Shown here one piece after another: positions 27,449-35,173 of a stretch of DNA of 64,000 bases (positions are counted from its first letter, which is position 1; each line of letters begins with the position of its first letter). This DNA is from Polyangium sp. 15x6 (GTDB taxonomy: Bacteria > Myxococcota_A > Polyangia > Polyangiales > Polyangiaceae). Location of the stretch: contig NZ_JASBQE010000033.1 in assembly GCF_029960785.1 (NCBI RefSeq), positions 1 through 64,000 on the forward strand, given 5' to 3'. A program made the translations under genes and the position numbers. The notes below the pieces were generated by a model that was not told the DNA's origin, did not search any database, and was given only the letters and a program-made list of their open reading frames with translations.

Positions 27449-27931
27449 ATGCAGCCTGTCATCCAGCCTGCGAAGAAGCCTGCCGGAAAAGCCATGTCCC
27501 TCCTCGGCGTGCTCGTCCTCTTCGCGCTCCTCGCGTCGTCGTGCGTGGGCAAATACATGTACACGATTTCGGCCCCGCCGATCGCGCGCACGGTCGAGCT
27601 CGTGGAGAAGGACGCCGCCGTGACCGCGGCGCTCGGCAGCCCGGTCTCGGTCTCGCTGGCCGTGGGGACGTCGCTCCGCCGCGACCTGCTCCGCAAGCTC
27701 CGGGGCACGGACAACGTGGACGTCGACACGAAGGTCAAGGGCCCGAAGGGCGAGGCTCGGCTCGAGCTTCGCGCGCTCAACATGGAGAACCAGGGCTGGG
27801 ACGGAAGGTTCTCCGTCAAAATCGAGGGGCGCCCCGTTCTGCGCGAACAGGGGTACGTGCAAGAAGGCGCGAGCACGCTGCTCGAAGGCGACTTCGCCCC
27901 CGACGGCGCCCCGCGCGTGAAGAAGCCCTGA
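27449..27931 (+). CDS. Coa1/Tim21-like membrane-anchored protein
   Basis: A 160-residue protein with one N-terminal membrane anchor (residues ~16-33; it has a possible lipobox-like SSC). The external domain reads like the Coa1 (cytochrome oxidase assembly) family: VELVEKDAAVTAALGSPVSV, then alternating strands VDTKVKGPKGEARLELRAL and GRFSVKIEGRPVL. In other organisms these domains assist cytochrome oxidase assembly or are found in many bacterial proteins of unknown role. No respiratory gene is adjacent. The gene converges with the VgrG-island's last gene (9 bp between stops). Confidence 0.7.
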   Translation: MQPVIQPAKKPAGKAMSLLGVLVLFALLASSCVGKYMYTISAPPIARTVELVEKDAAVTAALGSPVSVSLAVGTSLRRDLLRKLRGTDNVDVDTKVKGPKGEARLELRALNMENQGWDGRFSVKIEGRPVLREQGYVQEGASTLLEGDFAPDGAPRVKKP

Positions 27932-27940
27932 TCCCGCGCC

Positions 27941-28342
27941 TCACGGCGCGAGCAAGAGCACCTTCGGCTGGCTCGGCACGATCCGCATGCCGGGGCAATT
28001 CGTCGAATTCTGCAGGGCCATGCTGGTCATGCGTGTCGCCGGAATCCCGCCGACGAGCACGCGGAACGCGGCCGTCAGGTGCCGCGACGGCCCCATCACC
28101 GTCCCCGACGCCACGCCCATCGCCACGCCGGCGTTATCGCCGTTCGTCATCGGAATGGTCGTCGTCATGTTGTGCGAGGGCGTGCACGTGAAGAGGACCT
28201 TGTAACAGGCCGAGACGGCCATCACCCCGACGGCGATGTTCGGATAAGGGACCGGCGTGGGCGCGGGCATGGGCGTGAGGCACACGTCCGGAAACCCGAG
28301 ATCCATTCCCATCATCTGCGTATTCGCGAACATGGCATTCAC
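27941..28342 (-). CDS. DUF4150 PAAR-like spike-tip protein
   Basis: A 133-residue protein of the DUF4150/PAAR-like family, which caps the VgrG spike in type VI secretion and helps dock effectors. The family N-terminal pattern is clear: FANTQMMGMDLGFPDVCLTP then PVPYPNIA. It also has TNGDNAGVAMGVASGTVMGP and NCPGMRIVPSQPKVLLL. There is no C-terminal toxin extension. The GTG at 28342 overlaps the preceding DUF3540 stop (GTGA), giving translation coupling; the ATG at 28333 is an alternative start that would remove three residues. It is the last gene of the vgrG island. Confidence 0.85.
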   Translation of the reverse strand: MNAMFANTQMMGMDLGFPDVCLTPMPAPTPVPYPNIAVGVMAVSACYKVLFTCTPSHNMTTTIPMTNGDNAGVAMGVASGTVMGPSRHLTAAFRVLVGGIPATRMTSMALQNSTNCPGMRIVPSQPKVLLLAP

Positions 28343-29001
28343 CCCAGGTGGATCTGCTCGCCGTCGACCTTCACGAGCTCCTTCGCCATCACGATCGCGT
28401 GCTCGGCGCGCATGCTCAGCGTGCGCTTGGCCGCGTGATCGATGCTCTCGGCGCGGAGGTTGTCCTGCTCGGTCACGACCCGATAGACGCGCTTCGCCTT
28501 CTGGAAGATGCGATCCGCGATCGAATCGAGGGCCTCGGCGACGACCTTCACCACGCCGACCTCGGCGTTCACGGCGCTGCTGAAGATCCCGAGGCGCTCG
28601 GCGGACACGGCTGCGTCTGCCGCTTGAATCGTGGCCCGCCCGGCGATCATGCTGATCTCCTGCTCGGTCACGATTTCCACGCCCTCGCGCGATAGCACGC
28701 GGACCTTGCCGGAAGGCGCCTCGATCGAGGCGTCCCCGTCGAGCACGATGCGCGAATTCGCCTCGGCGTCGCGCTCCAGCACCGCGAGCACGTATGCCGC
28801 GCCGCTCTCCAGGAGCACGACGAGCACGGCATCCCCTGCCGTCGGCGCCAGCAGGCAGCTCGCGGCGCGCCGCGCGACGAGAATGTCGTCCGCGACCTCG
28901 ACCCGGATGAGCTCTCCCTCGATGGCGTGGACCGTCCCGACCTCCTGGACGGCGCGGCCTCGGGGGGATTTCGCTCGCTTTCGTTGCGGCTCGAAATTCA
29001 T
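28339..29001 (-). CDS. DUF3540 protein of the VgrG island
   Basis: A 220-residue protein matching the DUF3540 family found beside vgrG, DUF2169 and DUF4150 genes in type VI cargo clusters. It has an N-terminal beta domain (GTVHAIEGELIRVEVADDIL, OB-like) and a C-terminal repetitive part rich in short hydrophobic repeats around KVRVLSREGVEIVTEQEISM, similar to VgrG needle-type repeats. AAGGAG nine bases before the ATG at 29001 decides the start. It may form part of the spike or help load the cargo; its biochemical role has not been established. It follows the pentapeptide gene by 14 bp. Confidence 0.82.
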   Translation of the reverse strand: MNFEPQRKRAKSPRGRAVQEVGTVHAIEGELIRVEVADDILVARRAASCLLAPTAGDAVLVVLLESGAAYVLAVLERDAEANSRIVLDGDASIEAPSGKVRVLSREGVEIVTEQEISMIAGRATIQAADAAVSAERLGIFSSAVNAEVGVVKVVAEALDSIADRIFQKAKRVYRVVTEQDNLRAESIDHAAKRTLSMRAEHAIVMAKELVKVDGEQIHLG

Positions 29002-29015
29002 GACAAACCACTCCT

Positions 29016-30062
29016 TCAGCTTGGAACGAAGCTCTCCGCCTTTGCGAGCTCGCGATCGTCGCCCAGCGCGAGTGCACGATCGGTGAAAATGGCCTGGGCC
29101 TCCACGGTGCGATGGAACCTGGCCCGGAACAGGGTCGCGCCGGAGAAATCGGCCTTCGACACGTCGGCGTTCGAAAAATCGGCGTACGTGAGGTCCGCGG
29201 CGGGCAAGAGCGCCCCCACGCAGCGGGCGCGGTGGAAGATGCACTGCGCGAGCTTGGCTTTCGCGAAATTCGCCCCCGAGAGGTCCGCGTCGACGAAGAC
29301 CGCCTGATGAAAATCGCCGCGGCGCGCCCGCGCGGAGACGAGCTTCGCCTCCACGAAGAGCGTGTTCTTCGCGTTCACGTCGTCGAGGTTCGCGCCCGAG
29401 AGATCCGCGCCCTTGAAATTCGCCTGCACGAGCTGCGCGCCCGAGAGATCGGTCCCGCGCAGATCACACTCCATGAGCTGCGTCAGGCCGAGATCCACGC
29501 CCGGAAGCGACATCCCCGCGAGGTTCGAGCCGACGAGCACGGCCGTCTCGAAGCGCGCCTTCTCCAGGATGACCTTGCGCAGATCCGTCTTGAGCACGGC
29601 CGTTTGTCGGACCACGCTGCGCGTGAAACGCAGCCCCGCGAGGTCACACGAGACCAGGCTCGACCGGTCGAGCACGACGTCCACGAAGCTCCCGCCTTCG
29701 AGCTTTCCTTCGAGGATGTTCGTATTGTGCACCTTCGTGCGCTCGAACTTCGCGCCCGTCAGGTTGCATTTGTTGAAATTGGCGAACGAAAGATTCGTGT
29801 CCTCGAACGATACGCCTTCGAGGTTGCACTCCACGAACGACGCGTGGCGCGCGTCCACGCCCGCGAGGTTCACGCCCCGGAGATCGGTCCGGTGCACGAT
29901 CACCTCGCGCAGGTTCGCCCCCGCGAGGTTCGCCCCGGCAAACTTGCTCTCCTCGGCGATGAGCCCCCCGAGGGACGCGCCCCGGAGGTCGAGCCCCGAG
30001 AAATCAAGCCGATTGAGAACCTCTCCGCGCGCGACGAGGCGCTCGAGCTCTTCCTTGTTCAC
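29016..30062 (-). CDS. Pentapeptide-repeat protein in the VgrG island
   Basis: A 348-residue protein made largely of pentapeptide repeats A(D/N)LXX, such as LDLRGASLGG, GANLAGANLRE and ADLSGANLDD, which form a right-handed quadrilateral beta-helix. There is no signal peptide. In VgrG clusters such proteins occur as accessory factors whose exact job is unsettled; other pentapeptide proteins mimic DNA or inhibit gyrase. Its GTG start overlaps the stop of the upstream DUF2169-pentapeptide gene by 4 bp, so the two are made together. It could also be the secreted cargo or an immunity factor, which the sequence cannot decide. Confidence 0.85.
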   Translation of the reverse strand: MNKEELERLVARGEVLNRLDFSGLDLRGASLGGLIAEESKFAGANLAGANLREVIVHRTDLRGVNLAGVDARHASFVECNLEGVSFEDTNLSFANFNKCNLTGAKFERTKVHNTNILEGKLEGGSFVDVVLDRSSLVSCDLAGLRFTRSVVRQTAVLKTDLRKVILEKARFETAVLVGSNLAGMSLPGVDLGLTQLMECDLRGTDLSGAQLVQANFKGADLSGANLDDVNAKNTLFVEAKLVSARARRGDFHQAVFVDADLSGANFAKAKLAQCIFHRARCVGALLPAADLTYADFSNADVSKADFSGATLFRARFHRTVEAQAIFTDRALALGDDRELAKAESFVPS

Positions 30063-32698
30063 GCGCCGCCCTCCCGCACGAAGCGCACCTGCGTCACGTT
30101 CGCCGCGTCGAAGCTCGTCTTGTCGTCGCCCTTCATCCGCGCGAGATCGGCCCGGAACAGGCTCGCGCCGCGGAAATCGGCCCCGGCGACCTTCGCCTTT
30201 TGCATGACCGCGAGCATGAGGTCCGCCCCGCGGAGCGTCGCCTTGTCGAGGTTCGTCCGCACCCAGCGCGACTCCCGGGCGCGAATCCGATCGAGCTTCG
30301 CGCCGCGCAGATCACATTCGCTGAGGTCGCCGCGATCGATCTTCGCCTCCGTCAGATCCGCCTCGACGAGCGCCGTCCCGCGCAGGTTTGCCTCGACGAA
30401 CGTGGCCCCCCGGAACGATGCGCCCGAAAAATCGCTCTCCTCGACGAACCGGGCATTGTCGAGCGCCGCCTCGTCGAGGTTCGCGCCCTTGCCCTTGCAC
30501 CGCAAGAACACGGCCGAGACGAGCTTCGCCCCCGTCATTTTCGCGCCCGAGAGATCACATTCGAGGAACGTCACGCCCGAGAGCTCCGCCTCGGAGAAGT
30601 CCACGTCGGCGAGGCGCGCTTCGAGCAGCCGCGCGCCCGCGAGCTTGACCCGGCGGAGCACGACGTCGCCGAACGTCGCCTCGAGGAGCGACGCGCCCGT
30701 GAGATCGGCGCCCGCGAAATCGGCGCCCGCGAGGTTTGCCTTGTCCAGCGTGGCTTGCGCGAGCGCCGCCTTCGCGAGCTTCGCGCCGCTCAGCGTGGCC
30801 GCTCCAAGGTTCGTCTCGACGAGCTCGGCCTCTTCGAGATCCGCCCCGGTGAGGTCCGCCCGCGCGAGCACCGCGCCCCCGAGCCGCGCTTTTCGGAGCA
30901 CGCTCCCCCGCAGATTCGCATTTTCGAGCATGGCGCCTTCGAGGTCCATGCCCGAGAGATCCATTCCTTCGAGCGACGCGCCCGTCAAATCCCGCCCGGC
31001 GAGCGATTGCCCCGTCGCCCGTGCTTCGACCACCATCGCCCGCGCCCGCTCCATCGGCTCGCCCGAGAGCGACCCCGCCGGCGGATAATGATGGGCGAAC
31101 CGCTGGTACATCTCCCGCAACTTCGTCTCGGTGAATCGCAGCTTCCGCTCGAACTCGGGGTCCGCGAGGTGGGCTTCGAGCGGCTCGCTGGGCGTCCCCT
31201 CGTCGCGATATCGCTTCGCGAGGGCCCGGAACTCGGCGAGCTGGGCGTCGGCGGAGAACTTCGGCGGCCCGGCCGCCTCCGCCTGGGCCTTCTTCATCTG
31301 CTCGTCGTAATCGAGCCCGGCCGCCTCGCACCGCGCGCGGACGTTCGCGATCGCCTCCTCCCGCTGCTTCTTCACCTGCTCGCGGGCCTTCTCCATTTCC
31401 TTTTCGATCTGCTCGACGTGCTCGGCCATGTCGTCGACGTCCGGCAGCGGGGCCTCGGGCGGCAATGCCTGCGGCACCTTCGCGTTCTTCTTGCTGTCGG
31501 GGAAATCGTCGAGGTTCGTGTCCACCTCGGCGAGCCGCGCCTCCATCCCCGCGCGCAGGTTCTTCGAGACGAGCCGCTCGGTCGTGGTCCCTGGCAGCCC
31601 CACCTCGTCCGCGCGGAACGCCGCGTACGACGCGCCGATCGGCAAGAGCTCGCGGTCGCGCAGCGCGTGCAAATGCCCCTTCTCCTTGTCCATGCGGCGC
31701 GCGAAGACCTCCTGGTAATACGCGGAGCTCCGCTTCTGATCCTTCGCGTCGAGCGCGCCGAGGAAATGGAGCACGTCCTTCGCGTCGTCCTCGGCGATCT
31801 TCACGACGCCGCGGAAGATCAGGATCCCGAGGAGCGCGCCAGGCAAGAGGTGCACCGTCTCCATGCGCAAGGGCACCTCCAGCCATTCCTCGCCGCGGGG
31901 CGTCTTCTGGGTGATGAACGCGCGGCCCACGACCTCGGGGACGCGCGAGACGATCCGCGCCCGCTCGGGGTGCACGTTTTCGAGCTCGATCGGCTCGCCC
32001 CCCGAGAAAAACCCTTCGATGCGCTGATCGGGCGGGGCGACGTTGAAGAACGTCCAGTCGAAATCGCTGGGCATCCCGGGCGCCTCGTTGTCGAGCCATT
32101 CCTTGTCGTACGTGCCCGAGCTCGCCCACCGCTCCGGCAGCGTGAGGTCCGCGGGGCCAAACGTCGCCGGCTCGGGCCGATCCCCCGGCGCCTTCACGAG
32201 CCGCTTCGGGTTCTCCACGTTCGGCAGGAAATGCACCTCGCCACCGCTCTCGGTCTTCTCCGGCGCGTATCCCCGGCCGATCGGGTTTTTCGTGAACCCC
32301 TTGCCGCCGAACGACCGCGACCACGTGAGAGGCATCTCGGTGAACGGCGCGGGCTCCGAGGGCACGCCGAGCTTCCAGGCGCGATCACCGAAGACGGCCA
32401 GCCGTTTGTCGATGGCGCCGACCTTCAAACGCACCGGACAAACCGGCGCGGGGCCTCCAGGCGGATACGCTTTGCCGCTGAGGAGCACCTCGCCGTTCGG
32501 CTTCGGGCGGCACACGTCGAGGGGTACGTTCGGGCCGAGCTCCTTCGTGATGGAGAGCCAGAGCGCGGCCTCGGGGACGAGCGAGGGCTCCTCGTCGAGC
32601 GTGAAGCCCGCGAGGAGCGAAACGACGAAATGGGGCTCGCGGCGCGCCTCGAAGACGCCCGTCATGACGCCGAGGCGGAGGGGCTTGATGGTCTTCAT
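30059..32698 (-). CDS. DUF2169 accessory domain fused to pentapeptide repeats
   Basis: An 879-residue protein. Residues ~1-320 match the DUF2169 family of type VI cluster proteins: VFEARREPHFVVSLLAGFTL, MPLTWSRSFGGKGFTKNPIG and RALITQ-like strands (here GRAFITQKTPRGEEWLEVPL). A coiled-coil, Lys/Glu-rich stretch lies around residues 420-480, and residues ~580-870 are pentapeptide repeats (many A(D/N)L motifs). DUF2169 proteins are thought to act as adaptors loading cargo on VgrG/PAAR. The fusion to a long beta-helix is noteworthy. ATG 32698 overlaps the vgrG stop by 4 bp (ATGA), so it is translated directly after VgrG. Confidence 0.87.
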   Translation of the reverse strand: MKTIKPLRLGVMTGVFEARREPHFVVSLLAGFTLDEEPSLVPEAALWLSITKELGPNVPLDVCRPKPNGEVLLSGKAYPPGGPAPVCPVRLKVGAIDKRLAVFGDRAWKLGVPSEPAPFTEMPLTWSRSFGGKGFTKNPIGRGYAPEKTESGGEVHFLPNVENPKRLVKAPGDRPEPATFGPADLTLPERWASSGTYDKEWLDNEAPGMPSDFDWTFFNVAPPDQRIEGFFSGGEPIELENVHPERARIVSRVPEVVGRAFITQKTPRGEEWLEVPLRMETVHLLPGALLGILIFRGVVKIAEDDAKDVLHFLGALDAKDQKRSSAYYQEVFARRMDKEKGHLHALRDRELLPIGASYAAFRADEVGLPGTTTERLVSKNLRAGMEARLAEVDTNLDDFPDSKKNAKVPQALPPEAPLPDVDDMAEHVEQIEKEMEKAREQVKKQREEAIANVRARCEAAGLDYDEQMKKAQAEAAGPPKFSADAQLAEFRALAKRYRDEGTPSEPLEAHLADPEFERKLRFTETKLREMYQRFAHHYPPAGSLSGEPMERARAMVVEARATGQSLAGRDLTGASLEGMDLSGMDLEGAMLENANLRGSVLRKARLGGAVLARADLTGADLEEAELVETNLGAATLSGAKLAKAALAQATLDKANLAGADFAGADLTGASLLEATFGDVVLRRVKLAGARLLEARLADVDFSEAELSGVTFLECDLSGAKMTGAKLVSAVFLRCKGKGANLDEAALDNARFVEESDFSGASFRGATFVEANLRGTALVEADLTEAKIDRGDLSECDLRGAKLDRIRARESRWVRTNLDKATLRGADLMLAVMQKAKVAGADFRGASLFRADLARMKGDDKTSFDAANVTQVRFVREGGA

Positions 32699-35103
32699 GC
32701 GAGCATGAAAATGCCGACCTGGGTGATGGTCACGCTCTGCTGGATGAGCGTGATGCTCACCGAACCGAGCTCGGCCTCTTTCTTGACGATCTTGCCCTTC
32801 TTGAGCTCGAACTCGGCGACACGATCCACGAGCGACAGCGTCGCGCCGAACCGGATCTCCGCGGCGAGGATCCCCTCGATCTTGCCGCCCACGAGCCCCT
32901 CCATCTTGAGCCCGAGGACGTTCTCGTTCTTGATGCCGATGTACGTCTCGAACTGGGAGCCCTTCACCGTCATTTCCTGACCGAGGATCTCGTGGATCTC
33001 GGACGTGCTCTTCGTCTCGACCTTCGGGGCCTTGATCAGGATCTCCGACTTCGCCGTGATGTCCATGCGCCCGGCCGTCGCGTCGATCACGACATTGCCG
33101 GCGGACGATTTCATCGTCATGTTCCCCTTGCTCAGGAGGTCCATCGTCGAGCCGCTCGACTCGACCTTGACCAATCCTTTGCTCAGGATCTCGGTCTTGC
33201 CATTCGTATCGAACTTCGTGTTGTTCGACGTGACCGTGACCGTGTAATCGCCCTTCGTCGTCGTCGTCATCGAGTTCGCGGGCACACGCGTGGTCCAGGG
33301 CCCTTCCGTCACGGTGAGCGTGTAGCTCCCATGGTTCGCGGTGATCGCGATGCTCTGGTTCGCCACGATCGTCATGCACCCGTCGGCCGGATCGCCGCCG
33401 AGCGCCACGCCCACGCCGAGGAACATGCCGCCGCCGATCGTCGACTTCCAGTGGTCGCAGACCTCGACGGTCCAGCTCCCGCCGCCGTTCATGCCCACGG
33501 TCTGGTCGTAATCTTTTCCGGCGTGGAGTAGCGTATTGTCGTCCGTCTTCACGATGAGCTCGTGCTCCTCGTTCGGCGAGCCCATGCGAACGTACGAGTT
33601 CGAATACGGCGTCGACAACGTGATGCGCTGCTGCCCGGCGAGGTCCTCGAGCTCGAGCCGGTTCCTGCCGCCCGTTTGAATGACGTTTTTCGTGTGGTTG
33701 CCGCTCGTCACCGGGCTCGGCGTGAGCGCGTTCGGCACGACGCCGGTGATCACCGGGCGATCCGGGTCGCCGCCGAGGAACGTGAACACCACCTCCGTCC
33801 CCTTGCGCAACGGAAAATGGAAGCCCTCGATGCCGCCGCCGTGCGGCTGCATCATGCGCACGAACGTCGAGGCATTGCCCTGCTTCAGGTTGCTCTCGTC
33901 GTACTTGAACTTGACGAGGTAACGGCCCTGATCGTCGATCTGCGCGTACTCGCTGTCGGCCGCGCCGTCGACGATGCCGTTCTCCACGCCGAAGATGCGC
34001 GGCCACGGCGTGCGGCATTCGGGCCGGAACTGCACGTCGGCGGGGATCGCGTCGACCTCGACGAAGTACACCTCTTCATGGTCGAGCTCCATGAGCTCTT
34101 TCCACTGGGTGTGCCCGGCGGCCTGGTTGCCGTAATGGTGCACGTCGATGGCCAGGTACTTCTTGTTGAACGAGGGCTTCGGGTGCTCATCGAGCTCGAA
34201 GGTATGGCCGCTCCTGAGGTGCGAGCGCGTGCCCGTCGCCCGGAAGACGACCTCGCGGGCGAGCATCTCCTCGGCGCGGAGCTGCGCGAGCCGCTTGCCG
34301 TCGCTCGGCGAGAAGAACCGAGCTCCGTAGACCGTCACCTCCGCCGTGCCGTGCTGCGACACGTTCGCTTGACCCGACACGTCGAGGTTCGGCTTGGCGT
34401 AATCGTAATCCTTCAGCTTGACCACGGCCGGAAGCGAGGCGTGGCGCGCCCGGAACGTGCGGAACGAGGGGCCCGCGCTGCGATCCATACCCGTCTGCGG
34501 GAAATACCGCACTGGCGCGCCGAGCGGCTCCGCGGGGTAACCTTCCGTGTCGCAGATGATGAGCTTCTCGCCGTTCTCCGAGTGCTCGAAATAATAATAA
34601 ATGCCCTCGCGCTCCATCCACCGCGAGACGAACGCGAGGTCGCTCTCGTGATACTGGCAGACGTGCTCTTCCTTCCCGTACCCCGAAAGCCGGATCTCGA
34701 AGTCGTCCGAGGTGAAGCCATTGTCCTCGAGGATCGCCTGGATGATCTCGGGCACGCTCTTCTTCGTGAAGTTGCGCGAGTGACGCGAGAGCCCGAGCGT
34801 CCACAGGCGCGGCACGATCACCGCGCGGACGAGCGATCGACCGCCGTAGCTGTGCAGGTGCTCGAGGCTGCCGAGGATCCCCGCGATGATGAAGGGCGGG
34901 AGCTTGTCGTCGGCGCGATCGACGACGAGCCGCGCCTTGCCGCCGATGCCGTCCGCGAGGTCGATTTCCTCGCCGTCGGCCTCCTCGACCACGACCATGA
35001 CCTCGAACTCGTAGGGCCGCGAGATCCCCTCCACGCCTCGAAACGTGGCGACGCGGCTGTTCTCGGGAAGTGCGCTCGATTCAAGGGTGATGAGGTCCGC
35101 CAT
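32695..35103 (-). CDS. vgrG: VgrG type VI secretion spike protein
   Basis: An 802-residue VgrG. The N-terminal gp27-like part (residues ~1-370) contains VCQYHESDLAFVSRWMEREG, a hallmark of the family; the gp5 OB-fold follows (~390-480, GRYLVKFKYDE then FVRMMQPHGG, FPLRKGTEVVFTFLGGDPDRP). The C-terminal region forms the gp5-like triple beta-helix, with repeats such as GDYTVTVTSNNTKF. It carries no recognisable enzymatic extension. VgrG trimers tip the injected tube, so this gene starts an orphan cargo island; no sheath or baseplate gene is in the window. The preceding 70 bp contain its promoter; no motif was recognised. Confidence 0.95.
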   Translation of the reverse strand: MADLITLESSALPENSRVATFRGVEGISRPYEFEVMVVVEEADGEEIDLADGIGGKARLVVDRADDKLPPFIIAGILGSLEHLHSYGGRSLVRAVIVPRLWTLGLSRHSRNFTKKSVPEIIQAILEDNGFTSDDFEIRLSGYGKEEHVCQYHESDLAFVSRWMEREGIYYYFEHSENGEKLIICDTEGYPAEPLGAPVRYFPQTGMDRSAGPSFRTFRARHASLPAVVKLKDYDYAKPNLDVSGQANVSQHGTAEVTVYGARFFSPSDGKRLAQLRAEEMLAREVVFRATGTRSHLRSGHTFELDEHPKPSFNKKYLAIDVHHYGNQAAGHTQWKELMELDHEEVYFVEVDAIPADVQFRPECRTPWPRIFGVENGIVDGAADSEYAQIDDQGRYLVKFKYDESNLKQGNASTFVRMMQPHGGGIEGFHFPLRKGTEVVFTFLGGDPDRPVITGVVPNALTPSPVTSGNHTKNVIQTGGRNRLELEDLAGQQRITLSTPYSNSYVRMGSPNEEHELIVKTDDNTLLHAGKDYDQTVGMNGGGSWTVEVCDHWKSTIGGGMFLGVGVALGGDPADGCMTIVANQSIAITANHGSYTLTVTEGPWTTRVPANSMTTTTKGDYTVTVTSNNTKFDTNGKTEILSKGLVKVESSGSTMDLLSKGNMTMKSSAGNVVIDATAGRMDITAKSEILIKAPKVETKSTSEIHEILGQEMTVKGSQFETYIGIKNENVLGLKMEGLVGGKIEGILAAEIRFGATLSLVDRVAEFELKKGKIVKKEAELGSVSITLIQQSVTITQVGIFMLA

Positions 35104-35173
35104 AGGCTTGGATGGAAGGATAGATCACCATCGAGCCGCATGAGAAGGGAAAACCCTCAGCGCGGAAGCCCCG

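Noticed and set aside
26037-27623. Plus-strand open frames over the TPR-like gene
   Set aside because: The minus-strand frame has the local codon bias and helical repeat pattern; the plus frames are Arg/Glu shadows of it.
32699-34018. In-frame extension of the DUF2169 gene upstream of 32698
   Set aside because: It lies opposite codon sense inside vgrG; DUF2169 begins at the ATG that overlaps the vgrG stop, and the extension is low-complexity Arg/Gly/Asp.
27941-35103. Complete type VI secretion system or contractile injection system
   Set aside because: Only spike-level and accessory genes are present; no sheath, tube, baseplate or ClpV/AAA gene occurs in or near the island.
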